From positions 124,001-188,000 of the forward strand of contig NZ_PYSY02000003.1 in the NCBI RefSeq assembly GCF_003049685.1: DNA of 64,000 bases. The letters run 5' to 3'. The notes beneath the pieces are model-generated. The model had not been told where the DNA came from. It ran no database searches and saw only the letters and a list, made by a program, of their open reading frames with translations. The translations under genes were made by a program, and so were the position numbers. This document shows positions 43,338 through 51,226 of the stretch, one piece after another. This DNA is from Brucella pituitosa. Its GTDB lineage: Bacteria; Pseudomonadota; Alphaproteobacteria; Rhizobiales; Rhizobiaceae. Position 1 is the first letter of the stretch. Each line of letters begins with the position of its first letter.

Positions 43338-44792
43338 ATGGCAGGGGAACAAATGATACAATCTGGCGCAACGTCGCCAGCAAACCGGCAGATGGAGGAG
43401 GCCCTCGGGACGATTGGTGTCACGGGTGCCCACAAGCAAATTCTGCTACTCGTTTTGATTGGATGTCTCTTCGATAGCTTCGAACAAAACACCATTGGCC
43501 TGGTTGGGCCAATCCTACGGGAACAATGGGGTCTGTCGGGAACAGATATCGGCTTTCTGAACACAATCACATTTGCAAGCGCTGCTGCGGGTCGTCTGTT
43601 GTCCGGTATTCTCGGAGATCGTTATGGCCGACGTGTGATGCTCAGCATCAATCTGCTGCTATTTACTCTGGGCTCAGCCTTGTGTGCTCTCGCGCCAAGC
43701 TTCGGATGGATGTGCGTGGCGCGTGCGATTGTGGGCTTTGGTGTAGGCGGAGAAATTTCAACAGCGGTGACAATGTTGGCCGAATTCTGCTCACCGAAAT
43801 TTCGTGGAACAGCTGCAGGACTTGTCAATGTCGGCGCTGGAGGGTTTGGGAACTTCCTCGCTCCCGCGTTCGGCCTACTGGTATTCACACTATTCCCTGG
43901 GGAAAACAGCTGGCGTTGGCTGTTCGCTGTTCTTGCAATTCCTGCTTTCCTCGTGGTTTTTTTCCGACGCTATGTTCCTGAAACTCCGCGATTTCTGGCC
44001 TCGCAAGGCAAGATCGAGGAAGCCAACAAAGTACTTTCAATTTTGGCGTCGGGCACATTGAGGCCCAGGAATCTGAAAGTGAAAGAATATCTTTCTACGC
44101 AGGAAGCGAGCGAAGTCAAGTCGACAAAAGGCAATTGGAAGGAACTTTTCCACCCTCCATTTATCGGCCGCACTATCCCGGTGGCAATTGCCATCCTCAT
44201 GAGCTACGGCGCTCAGCTATCCGTTCTGACGCTCATGCCCATGATTTTTATCTCAATGGGATATACGCTTTCAGGCAGCCTTCTTTACAGCATGATTATC
44301 CAAAGCGGCAGCGTTCTGGGCGCGATTGCAGCGTCGGCGTTCGGGTATTATTTCCCGCGTAAGAAAGTTCTCACTTTGGGTTCGGTATGTGCGTGCGTAG
44401 CGGCACTTGCTATCATTTATCTTGGAACAAGCCTGTATTTAGTACTCTTCTTCGGCGCGGTGTTCCAATTTTTCGTCTTGCTTCTCAATACCTCAATCTG
44501 GATTTATGCGCCGGAACTTTATCCGACCCGCATCCGCGGTTTCGGTGTGGCTCTGATCCTGGCGAGCGGTTCGGCGGCAGGCTCCTTCGTTCCAACCATT
44601 GCCGGAGCACTGTTTGACAGTTTCGGAATGATTGGTGTGTTTAGTCTGGCGGCATCGATGTACGCCGTCTTTGCATTCTGCATCCAGCTCGGACCAGAGA
44701 CCTATCGTCGTTCCATGGAGGATCTGACTCAGCCTGCGGAAGCAGATACCCCTCACTCAACAACACTTAAAACTGCGAAAGAACAGGCGTAA
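43338..44792 (+). CDS. MFS transporter, aromatic acid/organic acid symporter-like
   Basis: A 484-residue 12-segment carrier of the major facilitator superfamily. The loop motif GDRYGRRVMLSINLLLFTLG between segments 2 and 3, RAIVGFGVGGEISTAVTML in segment 4, PETPRFLASQGKIEEA in the central loop and ELYPTRIRGFGVALI in the second half match the sugar/aromatic acid (SP/AAHS) group. It is followed 5 nt later by the racemase-like gene and controlled by the divergent RpiR regulator. Likely substrate is the amino-acid derivative or acid handled by that protein. Confidence 0.9.
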   Translation: MAGEQMIQSGATSPANRQMEEALGTIGVTGAHKQILLLVLIGCLFDSFEQNTIGLVGPILREQWGLSGTDIGFLNTITFASAAAGRLLSGILGDRYGRRVMLSINLLLFTLGSALCALAPSFGWMCVARAIVGFGVGGEISTAVTMLAEFCSPKFRGTAAGLVNVGAGGFGNFLAPAFGLLVFTLFPGENSWRWLFAVLAIPAFLVVFFRRYVPETPRFLASQGKIEEANKVLSILASGTLRPRNLKVKEYLSTQEASEVKSTKGNWKELFHPPFIGRTIPVAIAILMSYGAQLSVLTLMPMIFISMGYTLSGSLLYSMIIQSGSVLGAIAASAFGYYFPRKKVLTLGSVCACVAALAIIYLGTSLYLVLFFGAVFQFFVLLLNTSIWIYAPELYPTRIRGFGVALILASGSAAGSFVPTIAGALFDSFGMIGVFSLAASMYAVFAFCIQLGPETYRRSMEDLTQPAEADTPHSTTLKTAKEQA

Positions 44793-44797
44793 CAATA

Positions 44798-45454
44798 ATG
44801 GCATTGTCTCCTTATGTTTTGCTGATCAACCCGAACGGTTCAGAAGCCACGACGGGGATGATGCTTAATATTGCGCGGCGCACGGCCGCCGGGCGGCTTC
44901 AGCTTGAAGCCGCCACGGCAGACCGCAGTCCACCAATGATCACCAATGAACCACAACTGATAGCGTCTGCAGCGCAAGTTATAGAAATTGGCATCAACCA
45001 TGCCTCAGCATGTGCCGGGGTGATTGTCAGCGCCTACGGAGACCCGGGGGTCACACATTTGCAGGACAAATTGTCCGTACCTGTGATCGGCATCTGCGAA
45101 GCTTCGATGATCACGGCAGCAGGAAGGGATCGCAAGTTTGGCGTGGCGACCGTAACTCCAGACCTTGCGGATGCAATAGCTGCTCGGGCAGATAGTCTTG
45201 GATTGACGCAGCTCTACACAGGAATACGTTGCACACTCGGCGATCCGCAAAAGCTTGCCAGCAACAACGATCAATTGTGTGAGGAATTGGAGAAGGCAGT
45301 AAACCTTTGTGTTCTTGACGGGGCACAAGCTGTCATAATCGGTGGAGGCCCTCTCGGTGAAGCAGCCGAATATCTGCGATCTCGCTTCGAAATTCCTATT
45401 ATAGCACCAATATCGTCAGCAGTGGAGCTCATGATATCGGCCCTTGATTTGTAA
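44798..45454 (+). CDS. Asp/Glu/hydantoin racemase family protein lacking the usual cysteines
   Basis: A 218-residue protein of the Asp/Glu/hydantoin racemase superfamily (HyuE-like). The NPNGSEATTGMM start and GVIVSAYGDPG and IIGGGPLGE motifs identify the family. In hydantoin and Asp/Glu racemases a Cys sits in the first motif (as CFGDPG) and another in the last (as GCAG); here they are Ala-Tyr and Gly-Gly-Gly. Remaining Cys residues lie at other places (for example Cys100 in GICEAS). It therefore may not be a two-cysteine racemase; allantoin- or maleate-type chemistry, or a non-racemase role, is possible. Confidence 0.82.
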   Translation: MALSPYVLLINPNGSEATTGMMLNIARRTAAGRLQLEAATADRSPPMITNEPQLIASAAQVIEIGINHASACAGVIVSAYGDPGVTHLQDKLSVPVIGICEASMITAAGRDRKFGVATVTPDLADAIAARADSLGLTQLYTGIRCTLGDPQKLASNNDQLCEELEKAVNLCVLDGAQAVIIGGGPLGEAAEYLRSRFEIPIIAPISSAVELMISALDL

Positions 45455-45733
45455 TGACAGTAAACGTGCCCCTACAATTGGCTTTTTTGCCTCAGATCAC
45501 CGCCTTTGAGAGAAATCAGGCTCGCTGAAAAACAGCGGATGAGAAGGTTGTCGACCACCTCGTGACTCACGCCAGCAGAACCTGCGCCGCTTCATAGAGC
45601 AGGCCGCAACTGGGGATCACATGATACCCCTTTGAGATCATCTGGATGGGCCGCCATGTCGGTTACCCCATCTATGAGATGGCTTCTTCCAAAAAGTAAT
45701 AAAGCTTAATTCGGCAGCCCTTGAAAAGAATTT
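45455..45733. other. Intergenic region without a clear gene
   Basis: A 279-nt gap between the convergent racemase-like and LacI genes. No convincing ORF, hairpin or known repeat; short translated pieces are broken by stops. It could be decayed coding DNA, but I cannot name a source. Confidence 0.4.
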
Positions 45734-46777
45734 CTATGTCGTCTCGCCTGTCTCGAGATAAACCGGAAGCACAATTTCAGCTTCGCTGAAATAACCGTTA
45801 CTGAACCGGTCCAGCAATTGCTGCCCGGCAGTTTCACCGATTGCATAGGCGGGAGATATGACGGTCGTAATCAAAGGGCGCGCGTAGCGTCGTGACTCAA
45901 ACCCGTTAAAGCCTGCAATCGCAACCTCACCGGGGATCGAGACCCCTCTTGATTGAAGTAAATACATCGCGCCTATCGCCAGACGATCATTGGCACCAAA
46001 AATGGCTTCCGGAAGTGGATTATGATCGAGATATTCGGTCAGCGCCTTCTGCGCCGTATCAAAATCTTCAGAAGGCGAGTCGATGATATCAACGGACGCT
46101 TCCGGAGACAGCCGTTTGATTTCCGCAGAAAAGCTGGCAATACGCGCTTCTACAGCTGGCCAATCCGTTTTCGGCCTGATGATAAGTATCCGCTTAAACC
46201 TGCGCGCAGCAAAATGATCGGCCAACATCTGCCCGCCGCGATAGTCATCCTGTCGTATCGTGCAGATATCACCATTGATGCGCGCTGGTTCCTGTAACAA
46301 CACAACAGGTTGGTCCATACGGATCAGATCCTCGATGATCTGTTGGCGTTTTTGTTCCGGGCCAGACAGGATGACACAGAAACCGTCTACGGAAAAATTG
46401 CGGACAGCGAATGACTTGCTGAACTGTTCCAATGGAATGCCTTGCAGTGTCAGGGCGTGCTCGCGATTGCTCAAGACGTTGCTCAGTCCTGCCACAACAT
46501 GCGCATTGAAATGATCCGATAAGAATGAGCGCGTTTCATCGACGATAATAACGCCAACTGCCCTGCTTTGCGCCATGCGCAAGCCACGTGCACTCTCTTG
46601 CACGCGATAATTCAGGCGTAGGATTTCTTTTTCAACGGTTTTGCGCGTGCTTTCACTGACGAACTTGTGTCTGCCGTTAATGACATTGGAAACGGTCATG
46701 GGTGAGACGCCAGCTGCTGCTGCCACATCCTTGATGGTTACACGACGTCTTCTTGTGTCTGCAGGGCCGGATGTCAT
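45734..46777 (-). CDS. LacI-family transcriptional regulator
   Basis: A 347-residue repressor. The N-terminal helix-turn-helix is VTIKDVAAAAGVSPMTVSNV followed by INGRHKFVSESTR, then the hinge and sugar-binding domain (VGVIIVDETRSFLSDHFNAH, ANDRLAIGAMYLLQSRG, VAIAGFNGFE). The frame extends upstream to 46906, but the ATG at 46777 with GGAAGAA upstream fits the family start. It diverges from the importer operon, whose promoter carries a copy of the palindrome also found twice between the dehydratase and amidohydrolase genes, so it most likely represses all three transcripts. A weaker half-match at 46914-46931 lies before its own gene. Confidence 0.9.
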   Translation of the reverse strand: MTSGPADTRRRRVTIKDVAAAAGVSPMTVSNVINGRHKFVSESTRKTVEKEILRLNYRVQESARGLRMAQSRAVGVIIVDETRSFLSDHFNAHVVAGLSNVLSNREHALTLQGIPLEQFSKSFAVRNFSVDGFCVILSGPEQKRQQIIEDLIRMDQPVVLLQEPARINGDICTIRQDDYRGGQMLADHFAARRFKRILIIRPKTDWPAVEARIASFSAEIKRLSPEASVDIIDSPSEDFDTAQKALTEYLDHNPLPEAIFGANDRLAIGAMYLLQSRGVSIPGEVAIAGFNGFESRRYARPLITTVISPAYAIGETAGQQLLDRFSNGYFSEAEIVLPVYLETGETT

Positions 46778-46985
46778 TTTTGCTTTTCTTCCATAGTTCC
46801 CGCTCAACAGCCATCTCAACGCTGGCGGCGATATCCGCTTTTGTTTGTCTGCTGAATGCAACCTCAACCTGCAGGCAAGGGAGCACGCAAAGCGGCGTAG
46901 CGTCAAGCCATGGAACTATAACGTAAAATAGAAAAAAGCAATATGGAGAAACAATCTGGCTCACATATCCATCTAATATTGGAAA

Positions 46986-46991
46986 TTGACA
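46986..46991 (+). promoter_or_regulatory. -35 box of the importer operon
   Basis: A perfect TTGACA lies 17 nt before the operator palindrome core; the -10 region falls inside the operator, a layout for direct repression. Confidence 0.55.
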
Positions 46992-47002
46992 GGCAACACG
47001 CA

Positions 47003-47020
47003 ATATGTAACGTTAAATAT
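47003..47020. promoter_or_regulatory. LacI operator A (importer operon)
   Basis: The 18-mer ATATGTAACGTTAAATAT matches the reverse form of the consensus AYATTTAACGTTAYATRT shared with 55242-55259 and 55376-55393. Palindromic core with central CG, as in LacI-family operators. It lies 48 nt before the binding-protein gene. Confidence 0.75.
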
Positions 47021-47067
47021 AACCTTCGAAAAGAGTAGGTTCATTTCAAAAAATAGGGGAACTCTGC

Positions 47068-48129
47068 ATGAGGAAACATATGCATGGAATTGCCGCATCC
47101 GCGGTGCTGGCCGCCGGACTGCTTCTGGGGGTGGCCGGAGCTTCTGCGGATGACAAGTCAATCGTTGTCGTAACAGCCGGCGGTGTATTCGAACAAGCGA
47201 TGAAGAAGAACTTCTTCGAGCCATTTACAAAAGAAACCGGCATCGAAGTTATCTCCGTCGCATCGGGCCTGGGAGCCCAGTGGGCCAAAGTCAAAGCAAT
47301 GGCCAGCCTGCCTGAAGCGGAGTGGGACATCGTAACCGCGCTGCCCAACGACAATTTTGCCCAAGCGCAATATCTGGAACCGATCACTTGCGATCAACTC
47401 TCGAACGCGGCAGAATTTGCTATCGAGGGAACATGCATGGGTCATGCTGTCCTGCGCACCTGGGGTGCGAATGTGTTGGATTGGAACACGGACAGTTTTC
47501 CTGACGGAAAGCAGCCGCAGAATTGGGCAGATTTCTGGAATGTGGAACAATTCCCTGGCCCCCGCGCAATGCCTGACGCCAGCTACTGGCCCTGGTTGCT
47601 GATTGCTGCACTTGAAGCCGATGGTGTTTCTAAGGACAAGCTCTTCCCGCTCGACGTCGAACGGGCATTCGCAAAACTCGAACAGATCAAACCCAATATT
47701 GTCGTGTGGTGGAAGACCGCAGACCAGTCGCAAAATATCTTGCGTACTGGTGAAGTCGTCATGTCGATGATGGGATCCGGACGCGCCTCCACCCTGATCG
47801 CCAGCGGCGAGCCTATCAAATTTACCTGGAATCAGGGCATCAAGGACACCGGCATGTGGGCTGTCCTCAAAAATGCGAAAAACAAAGAGGGCGCGATCAG
47901 GTTTATCAATTTCTTCCTCGCCAACCCTGAAGCACACGTAGCCTTCTCCAAAGAATTCCCCTTCGAGACGCCGAACAGCAAGGCTTTGGATCTGATCAGT
48001 CCGGAAGAGCGGAAAACGCGTGGCGGAGACCCGGCCAATATGGCTGTACAAATCGATCCTGACTGGAAATGGATTGCAGAAAATGATGCTGCAATGCGTC
48101 AACGCATGATTGAGTTTCTCAGTCGATAA
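47068..48129 (+). CDS. ABC transporter periplasmic binding protein (spermidine/putrescine PotD class)
   Basis: A 353-residue binding protein of the PotD/PotF class. Signal peptide of about 27 residues ending GASADD. The mature protein starts KSIVVVTAGGVFEQAMKKNF and contains FTKETGIEVISVASGLGAQW, NWADFWNVEQFPGPRAM and NAKNKEGAIRFINFFLANPE, all family features. Although the class is named for polyamines, many members bind other compounds; the LacI operator shared with sugar-acid genes suggests a sugar acid or derivative. First gene of the importer operon. Confidence 0.88.
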   Translation: MRKHMHGIAASAVLAAGLLLGVAGASADDKSIVVVTAGGVFEQAMKKNFFEPFTKETGIEVISVASGLGAQWAKVKAMASLPEAEWDIVTALPNDNFAQAQYLEPITCDQLSNAAEFAIEGTCMGHAVLRTWGANVLDWNTDSFPDGKQPQNWADFWNVEQFPGPRAMPDASYWPWLLIAALEADGVSKDKLFPLDVERAFAKLEQIKPNIVVWWKTADQSQNILRTGEVVMSMMGSGRASTLIASGEPIKFTWNQGIKDTGMWAVLKNAKNKEGAIRFINFFLANPEAHVAFSKEFPFETPNSKALDLISPEERKTRGGDPANMAVQIDPDWKWIAENDAAMRQRMIEFLSR

Positions 48130-48163
48130 ATCCAGAAACATCACAGTTATGGAAAATCGAATT

Positions 48164-48202
48164 AGAGCGGTTCCCACGGCTCTACGTTGAGTGGACCGCT
48201 CT
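48164..48202 (+). promoter_or_regulatory. Hairpin after the binding-protein gene
   Basis: Arms AGAGCGGT (48164-48171) and ACCGCTCT (48195-48202) lie 35 nt after the stop, in the gap before the ATPase gene. No T-run follows; probable mRNA stabiliser or part of a dispersed repeat. Confidence 0.5.
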
Positions 48203-48237
48203 CATGTGCCTGACAAGGCTCAATCCGGAGAATTTTG

Positions 48238-49338
48238 ATGTCTAGAATGGGTGCCCAGGTCGAGATCACAAATCTGGTCAAGCGATATGGAAGCAATGTT
48301 ACAGCGGTTGATAATGCGAATTTCAAAGTAGATGCAGGAGAGTTTCTGTCGGTGCTCGGGCCGAGTGGTTCGGGGAAAACATCGATATTGATGTGTCTCG
48401 CCGGATTTGAGGTTCCAACCTCCGGAACGATTGACATCGGTGGGCGGGATGTAACCGCATTACCACCGAACAAGCGTGAGATCGGGGTCATATTTCAGCG
48501 CTATGCGCTTTTTCCCCATATGAGTGTGCGCGAGAATGTACGTTTTCCATTGAAAATGCGCAGTATGGCAAAGGCTGAATCCGACGCCGTTGTCGAAGAA
48601 GCGCTGGCTACAGTCAGGCTCTCTGGCCTCGCCGATCGCATGCCCGATCAGCTTTCCGGCGGCCAGCAACAACGTGTTGCGATAGCCCGTGCAATCGCCT
48701 TTCGTCCACCGCTGTTGCTTATGGATGAACCACTCTCTGCATTGGACAAGAAACTGCGGGAAGAGATGCAGATCGAGATCAAAGAACTGCAACGCAAGCT
48801 GGGTTTGACCATTATATTCGTCACACATGATCAGGAAGAAGCACTTACGATGTCTGATCGTATTGCTGTGATGACACATGGGCGGATCGAGCAGATTGCA
48901 GCTCCCGACATGCTTTATCGTGAACCGACCACCCGGTTCGTGGCAGGTTTCGTTGGCGAAACAAGCTGCCTGCCGGGCACTGTAAAACAAAACTCAGCCG
49001 GCTCTGTACTCGTGGCCTTAGATGGCGGCGGCGATGTGCAGGCGATATTACCTTCAGGCAACTCCGTAAACGAAGGCTCTGCTGTCGAGATATTCGTGCG
49101 GCCGGAACATATCATCGCATCGTCCAACGCATCGCCGGGAACATTCGAAGCCAGTATCGTCTCCAAGAGTTTTACCGGGGCGTCAATCGTAGTCACCAGC
49201 CGGACGAAAGCCAATGTGCGTATTACAGCCCGACTGGGGCTGGACGCGGCGGCGAATATTCCGAGCGATGGGACGGTATTCTTGGCAGTCCAGCCAGGCC
49301 GCGCCACCTGCTTTCTTAAAGAAGGCGCCACGCAATGA
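48238..49338 (+). CDS. ABC transporter ATP-binding protein (PotA class)
   Basis: A 366-residue ATPase. Walker A is LGPSGSGKTSILMCLAGFE, the Q-loop VIFQRYALFPHMSVRENV, the signature LSGGQQQRVAIARAIA, Walker B LLLMDEPLSALDKKL, the switch His FVTHDQEEALTMSD. A C-terminal TOBE domain follows (about 280-360). The ATG at 48238 is 7 nt after CCGGAG; a TTG at 48235 is also in frame. It overlaps the first permease gene by 4 nt (ATGA). Confidence 0.92.
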   Translation: MSRMGAQVEITNLVKRYGSNVTAVDNANFKVDAGEFLSVLGPSGSGKTSILMCLAGFEVPTSGTIDIGGRDVTALPPNKREIGVIFQRYALFPHMSVRENVRFPLKMRSMAKAESDAVVEEALATVRLSGLADRMPDQLSGGQQQRVAIARAIAFRPPLLLMDEPLSALDKKLREEMQIEIKELQRKLGLTIIFVTHDQEEALTMSDRIAVMTHGRIEQIAAPDMLYREPTTRFVAGFVGETSCLPGTVKQNSAGSVLVALDGGGDVQAILPSGNSVNEGSAVEIFVRPEHIIASSNASPGTFEASIVSKSFTGASIVVTSRTKANVRITARLGLDAAANIPSDGTVFLAVQPGRATCFLKEGATQ

Positions 49339-50186
49339 GTGCTGAAACTAACCGTCGAAGCTTGTCTCTGTCATCAAGCCTGATGCTTGTTTTGCCATTG
49401 CTACTCATTCTTCTCGTGGTTTTTCTCTGGCCGATCCTAAGATTGATAGCAACCAGCCTGTTCGATCCTGATTTCACACTTCGTCATTATCAAGCCGTGC
49501 TTTCAGACGATTTCACGCTGATCATTTTCTGGCGTACGTTCAAGGTCAGCTTTCTTGTTGCAGCATTGGCTCTGATTATAGGGTTCCCCATCGCGAACCT
49601 GATGAGAAATGCATCCCCTATGGGAGCGACCATCATTGGAGCATGTGTGCTGATACCGCTATGGACCAGTGTTCTGGTTCGCAGTTTTGCATGGACTGTC
49701 TTTTTACAGCGCAATGGTGTTTTCAATACGTTTCTGCAGTGGACGGGAATCACGGATGCACCGATAGGCTTTTTATACAATGAAACCGCTGTCATCGTCG
49801 CTCAGGCCCATGTGATGCTACCTTTCATGGTCATGCCCATCTATCAATCCCTGCGCGCCATTCCTGAAGAATTGCCGCGTGCTGCACTCAGCCTTGGCGC
49901 TTCACATGGTTCAGTATTTCGCCATGTTATTTGGCCACTTGCACGGCCAGGGGTTACCGCGGGCTTCCTGATCGTTTTTATTGTATCGCTCGGGGCTTTC
50001 GTGACACCCGCTCTCATTGGCGGACCTCGGACGATGATGCTTGCGACGGCAATCAGTAATGAAATTACCGAGAAATTCGACTGGGCACGGGGCGCGACAC
50101 TTTCCGCGATCTTGCTCATTGCCGTTCTCGTACTGATTGCGATTTTCAACCGCTTCATGAAGCTGAACCAATTGGATCAACGATAA
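49335..50186 (+). CDS. ABC transporter permease (PotB class)
   Basis: A 283-residue inner-membrane permease with six predicted segments. The EAA loop is IPEELPRAALSLGASHGSVF followed by RHVIWPLARPGV near residue 175. Overlaps the ATPase gene by 4 nt, and its TAA shares one base with the next ATG (TAATG at 50184-50188). It pairs with the second permease to form the channel. Confidence 0.92.
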   Translation: MSAETNRRSLSLSSSLMLVLPLLLILLVVFLWPILRLIATSLFDPDFTLRHYQAVLSDDFTLIIFWRTFKVSFLVAALALIIGFPIANLMRNASPMGATIIGACVLIPLWTSVLVRSFAWTVFLQRNGVFNTFLQWTGITDAPIGFLYNETAVIVAQAHVMLPFMVMPIYQSLRAIPEELPRAALSLGASHGSVFRHVIWPLARPGVTAGFLIVFIVSLGAFVTPALIGGPRTMMLATAISNEITEKFDWARGATLSAILLIAVLVLIAIFNRFMKLNQLDQR

Positions 50187-51004
50187 TGAACCGTATTCTC
50201 TCGGGCTTGCCGCTGCCTGTCCTGTTGACGCGGGTGGCGGGCATCTTCGGCCTCGCATTCCTGCTGATGCCGACACTGATCGTTATACCAATCTCTTTCG
50301 GTCCTGACCGTTATCTGCGTTTTCCACCACGCGGCTTCACACTTGATTGGTATAGGGAGCTTCTTGCGGACCCTGCCTGGCTTGGGCCCGCCCTCTTTTC
50401 CTTCAAGATTGCGATCACCGTAGCCGTCATTTCAACGGTTTTCGGCACCATGGTCGCATTGGCGCTTTCACGGGGACGCCTGCCGGGGAAACAACTGATC
50501 TCAATGGGAATGCTTGCGCCAATTATTGCGCCCAACATCGTTGTTGGTGTCGCCATGTATCTGATGTTCTCGCAAATGGGGATGGCTGGTTCGACTGTGG
50601 CCTTCGTTCTGGCACACACCACACTTGCAGCACCTTACGTGATCATAACAGTATCTGCTGCTCTTGCCGCCACGGACAGGGATCTGGAACTTGCCGCGAT
50701 GAGTCTCGGGGCCTCTCGCTGGAACGCATTTCGCCATGTCACACTACCACTGATACTGCCCGGGCTCCTTGCAGGCGGCATCTTCGCATTCATTGTATCC
50801 TTCGATGAGCCGGTGGTGTCTTTCTTTCTTTCCAGTGTGCGCGACAAAACTCTGCCACGCAAAATTTTCGAGGATCTGGATTTCGATGTCTCGCCCGTTG
50901 TCGCTGCCGTTTCAACCCTTCTTACATTCGGATCAGTGGCATTGCTCGGACTTGTTGCCGTACTGAAGAAAACAAGAACCTCATCGCCCAAACAAGATGG
51001 CTAG
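50186..51004 (+). CDS. ABC transporter permease (PotC class)
   Basis: A 272-residue inner-membrane permease with six segments. The EAA loop is DRDLELAAMSLGASRWNAFR followed by HVTLPLILPGL near residue 165. The C-terminal PRKIFEDLDFDVSPVVAAVS stretch is typical of PotC/YdcV permeases. Last gene of the importer operon; a dispersed repeat and a strong hairpin follow. Confidence 0.92.
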   Translation: MNRILSGLPLPVLLTRVAGIFGLAFLLMPTLIVIPISFGPDRYLRFPPRGFTLDWYRELLADPAWLGPALFSFKIAITVAVISTVFGTMVALALSRGRLPGKQLISMGMLAPIIAPNIVVGVAMYLMFSQMGMAGSTVAFVLAHTTLAAPYVIITVSAALAATDRDLELAAMSLGASRWNAFRHVTLPLILPGLLAGGIFAFIVSFDEPVVSFFLSSVRDKTLPRKIFEDLDFDVSPVVAAVSTLLTFGSVALLGLVAVLKKTRTSSPKQDG

Positions 51005-51100
51005 AGCATTTCCTGTTTTGATTGAACCATTGGAAAAGCTCAATCCATGTGTCTTTACGCGCATCTTTTTCCGAAAACCGCTTCGCACTTTTCGGGAGCT
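51003..51100. repeat. Dispersed Rhizobiales intergenic repeat
   Basis: Starts TAGAGCATTTCCTGTTTTGA and ends CGCTTCGCACTTTTCGGGAG. I recognise this as a common dispersed intergenic repeat of Brucella/Ochrobactrum and related rhizobia. Shorter related pieces lie near 21080 and 25610 in this window. Confidence 0.65.
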
Positions 51101-51123
51101 ATAGCGCGATACCCGCCTTTCCA

Positions 51124-51155
51124 AAAGGCTTCGGGTCATATGATCCGAAGCCTTT
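51124..51155. terminator. Bidirectional hairpin between convergent operons
   Basis: Arms AAAGGCTTCGG (51124-51134) and CCGAAGCCTTT (51145-51155) enclose TCATATGA, giving a near-perfect 32-nt palindrome with A/T-rich ends on both sides. It lies between the convergent permease and FAD oxidase genes and could stop both transcripts. Confidence 0.65.
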
Positions 51156-51190
51156 ATACGCATAAGCCGATTTCCAGAATATATATGTTC

Positions 51191-51226
51191 AAGAGTGTTG
51201 ATCTGCTTTAATCAGATCGATACACG
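51191..51226. repeat. Dispersed repeat with GATCTG hairpin core
   Basis: AAGAGTGTTGATCTG ... ATCAGATCGATACACGCT, with core arms TTGATCTG and ATCAGATC. Same family as the elements at 17890 and 23212. It abuts the stop of the FAD oxidase gene. Confidence 0.55.

Noticed and set aside
43338..45454. Hydantoin utilisation operon
   Set aside because: Only a racemase-like protein without the usual cysteines is present; no hydantoinase or carbamoylase gene is nearby.
45455..45733. Decayed gene between racemase-like and LacI genes
   Set aside because: Short translated pieces did not match any family I could recognise and are broken by stops.
47158..48177. 339-codon open frame antisense to the PotD-like gene
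   Set aside because: It mirrors a clear binding-protein gene, has no recognisable motif, and such long antisense frames are common opposite GC-biased genes.
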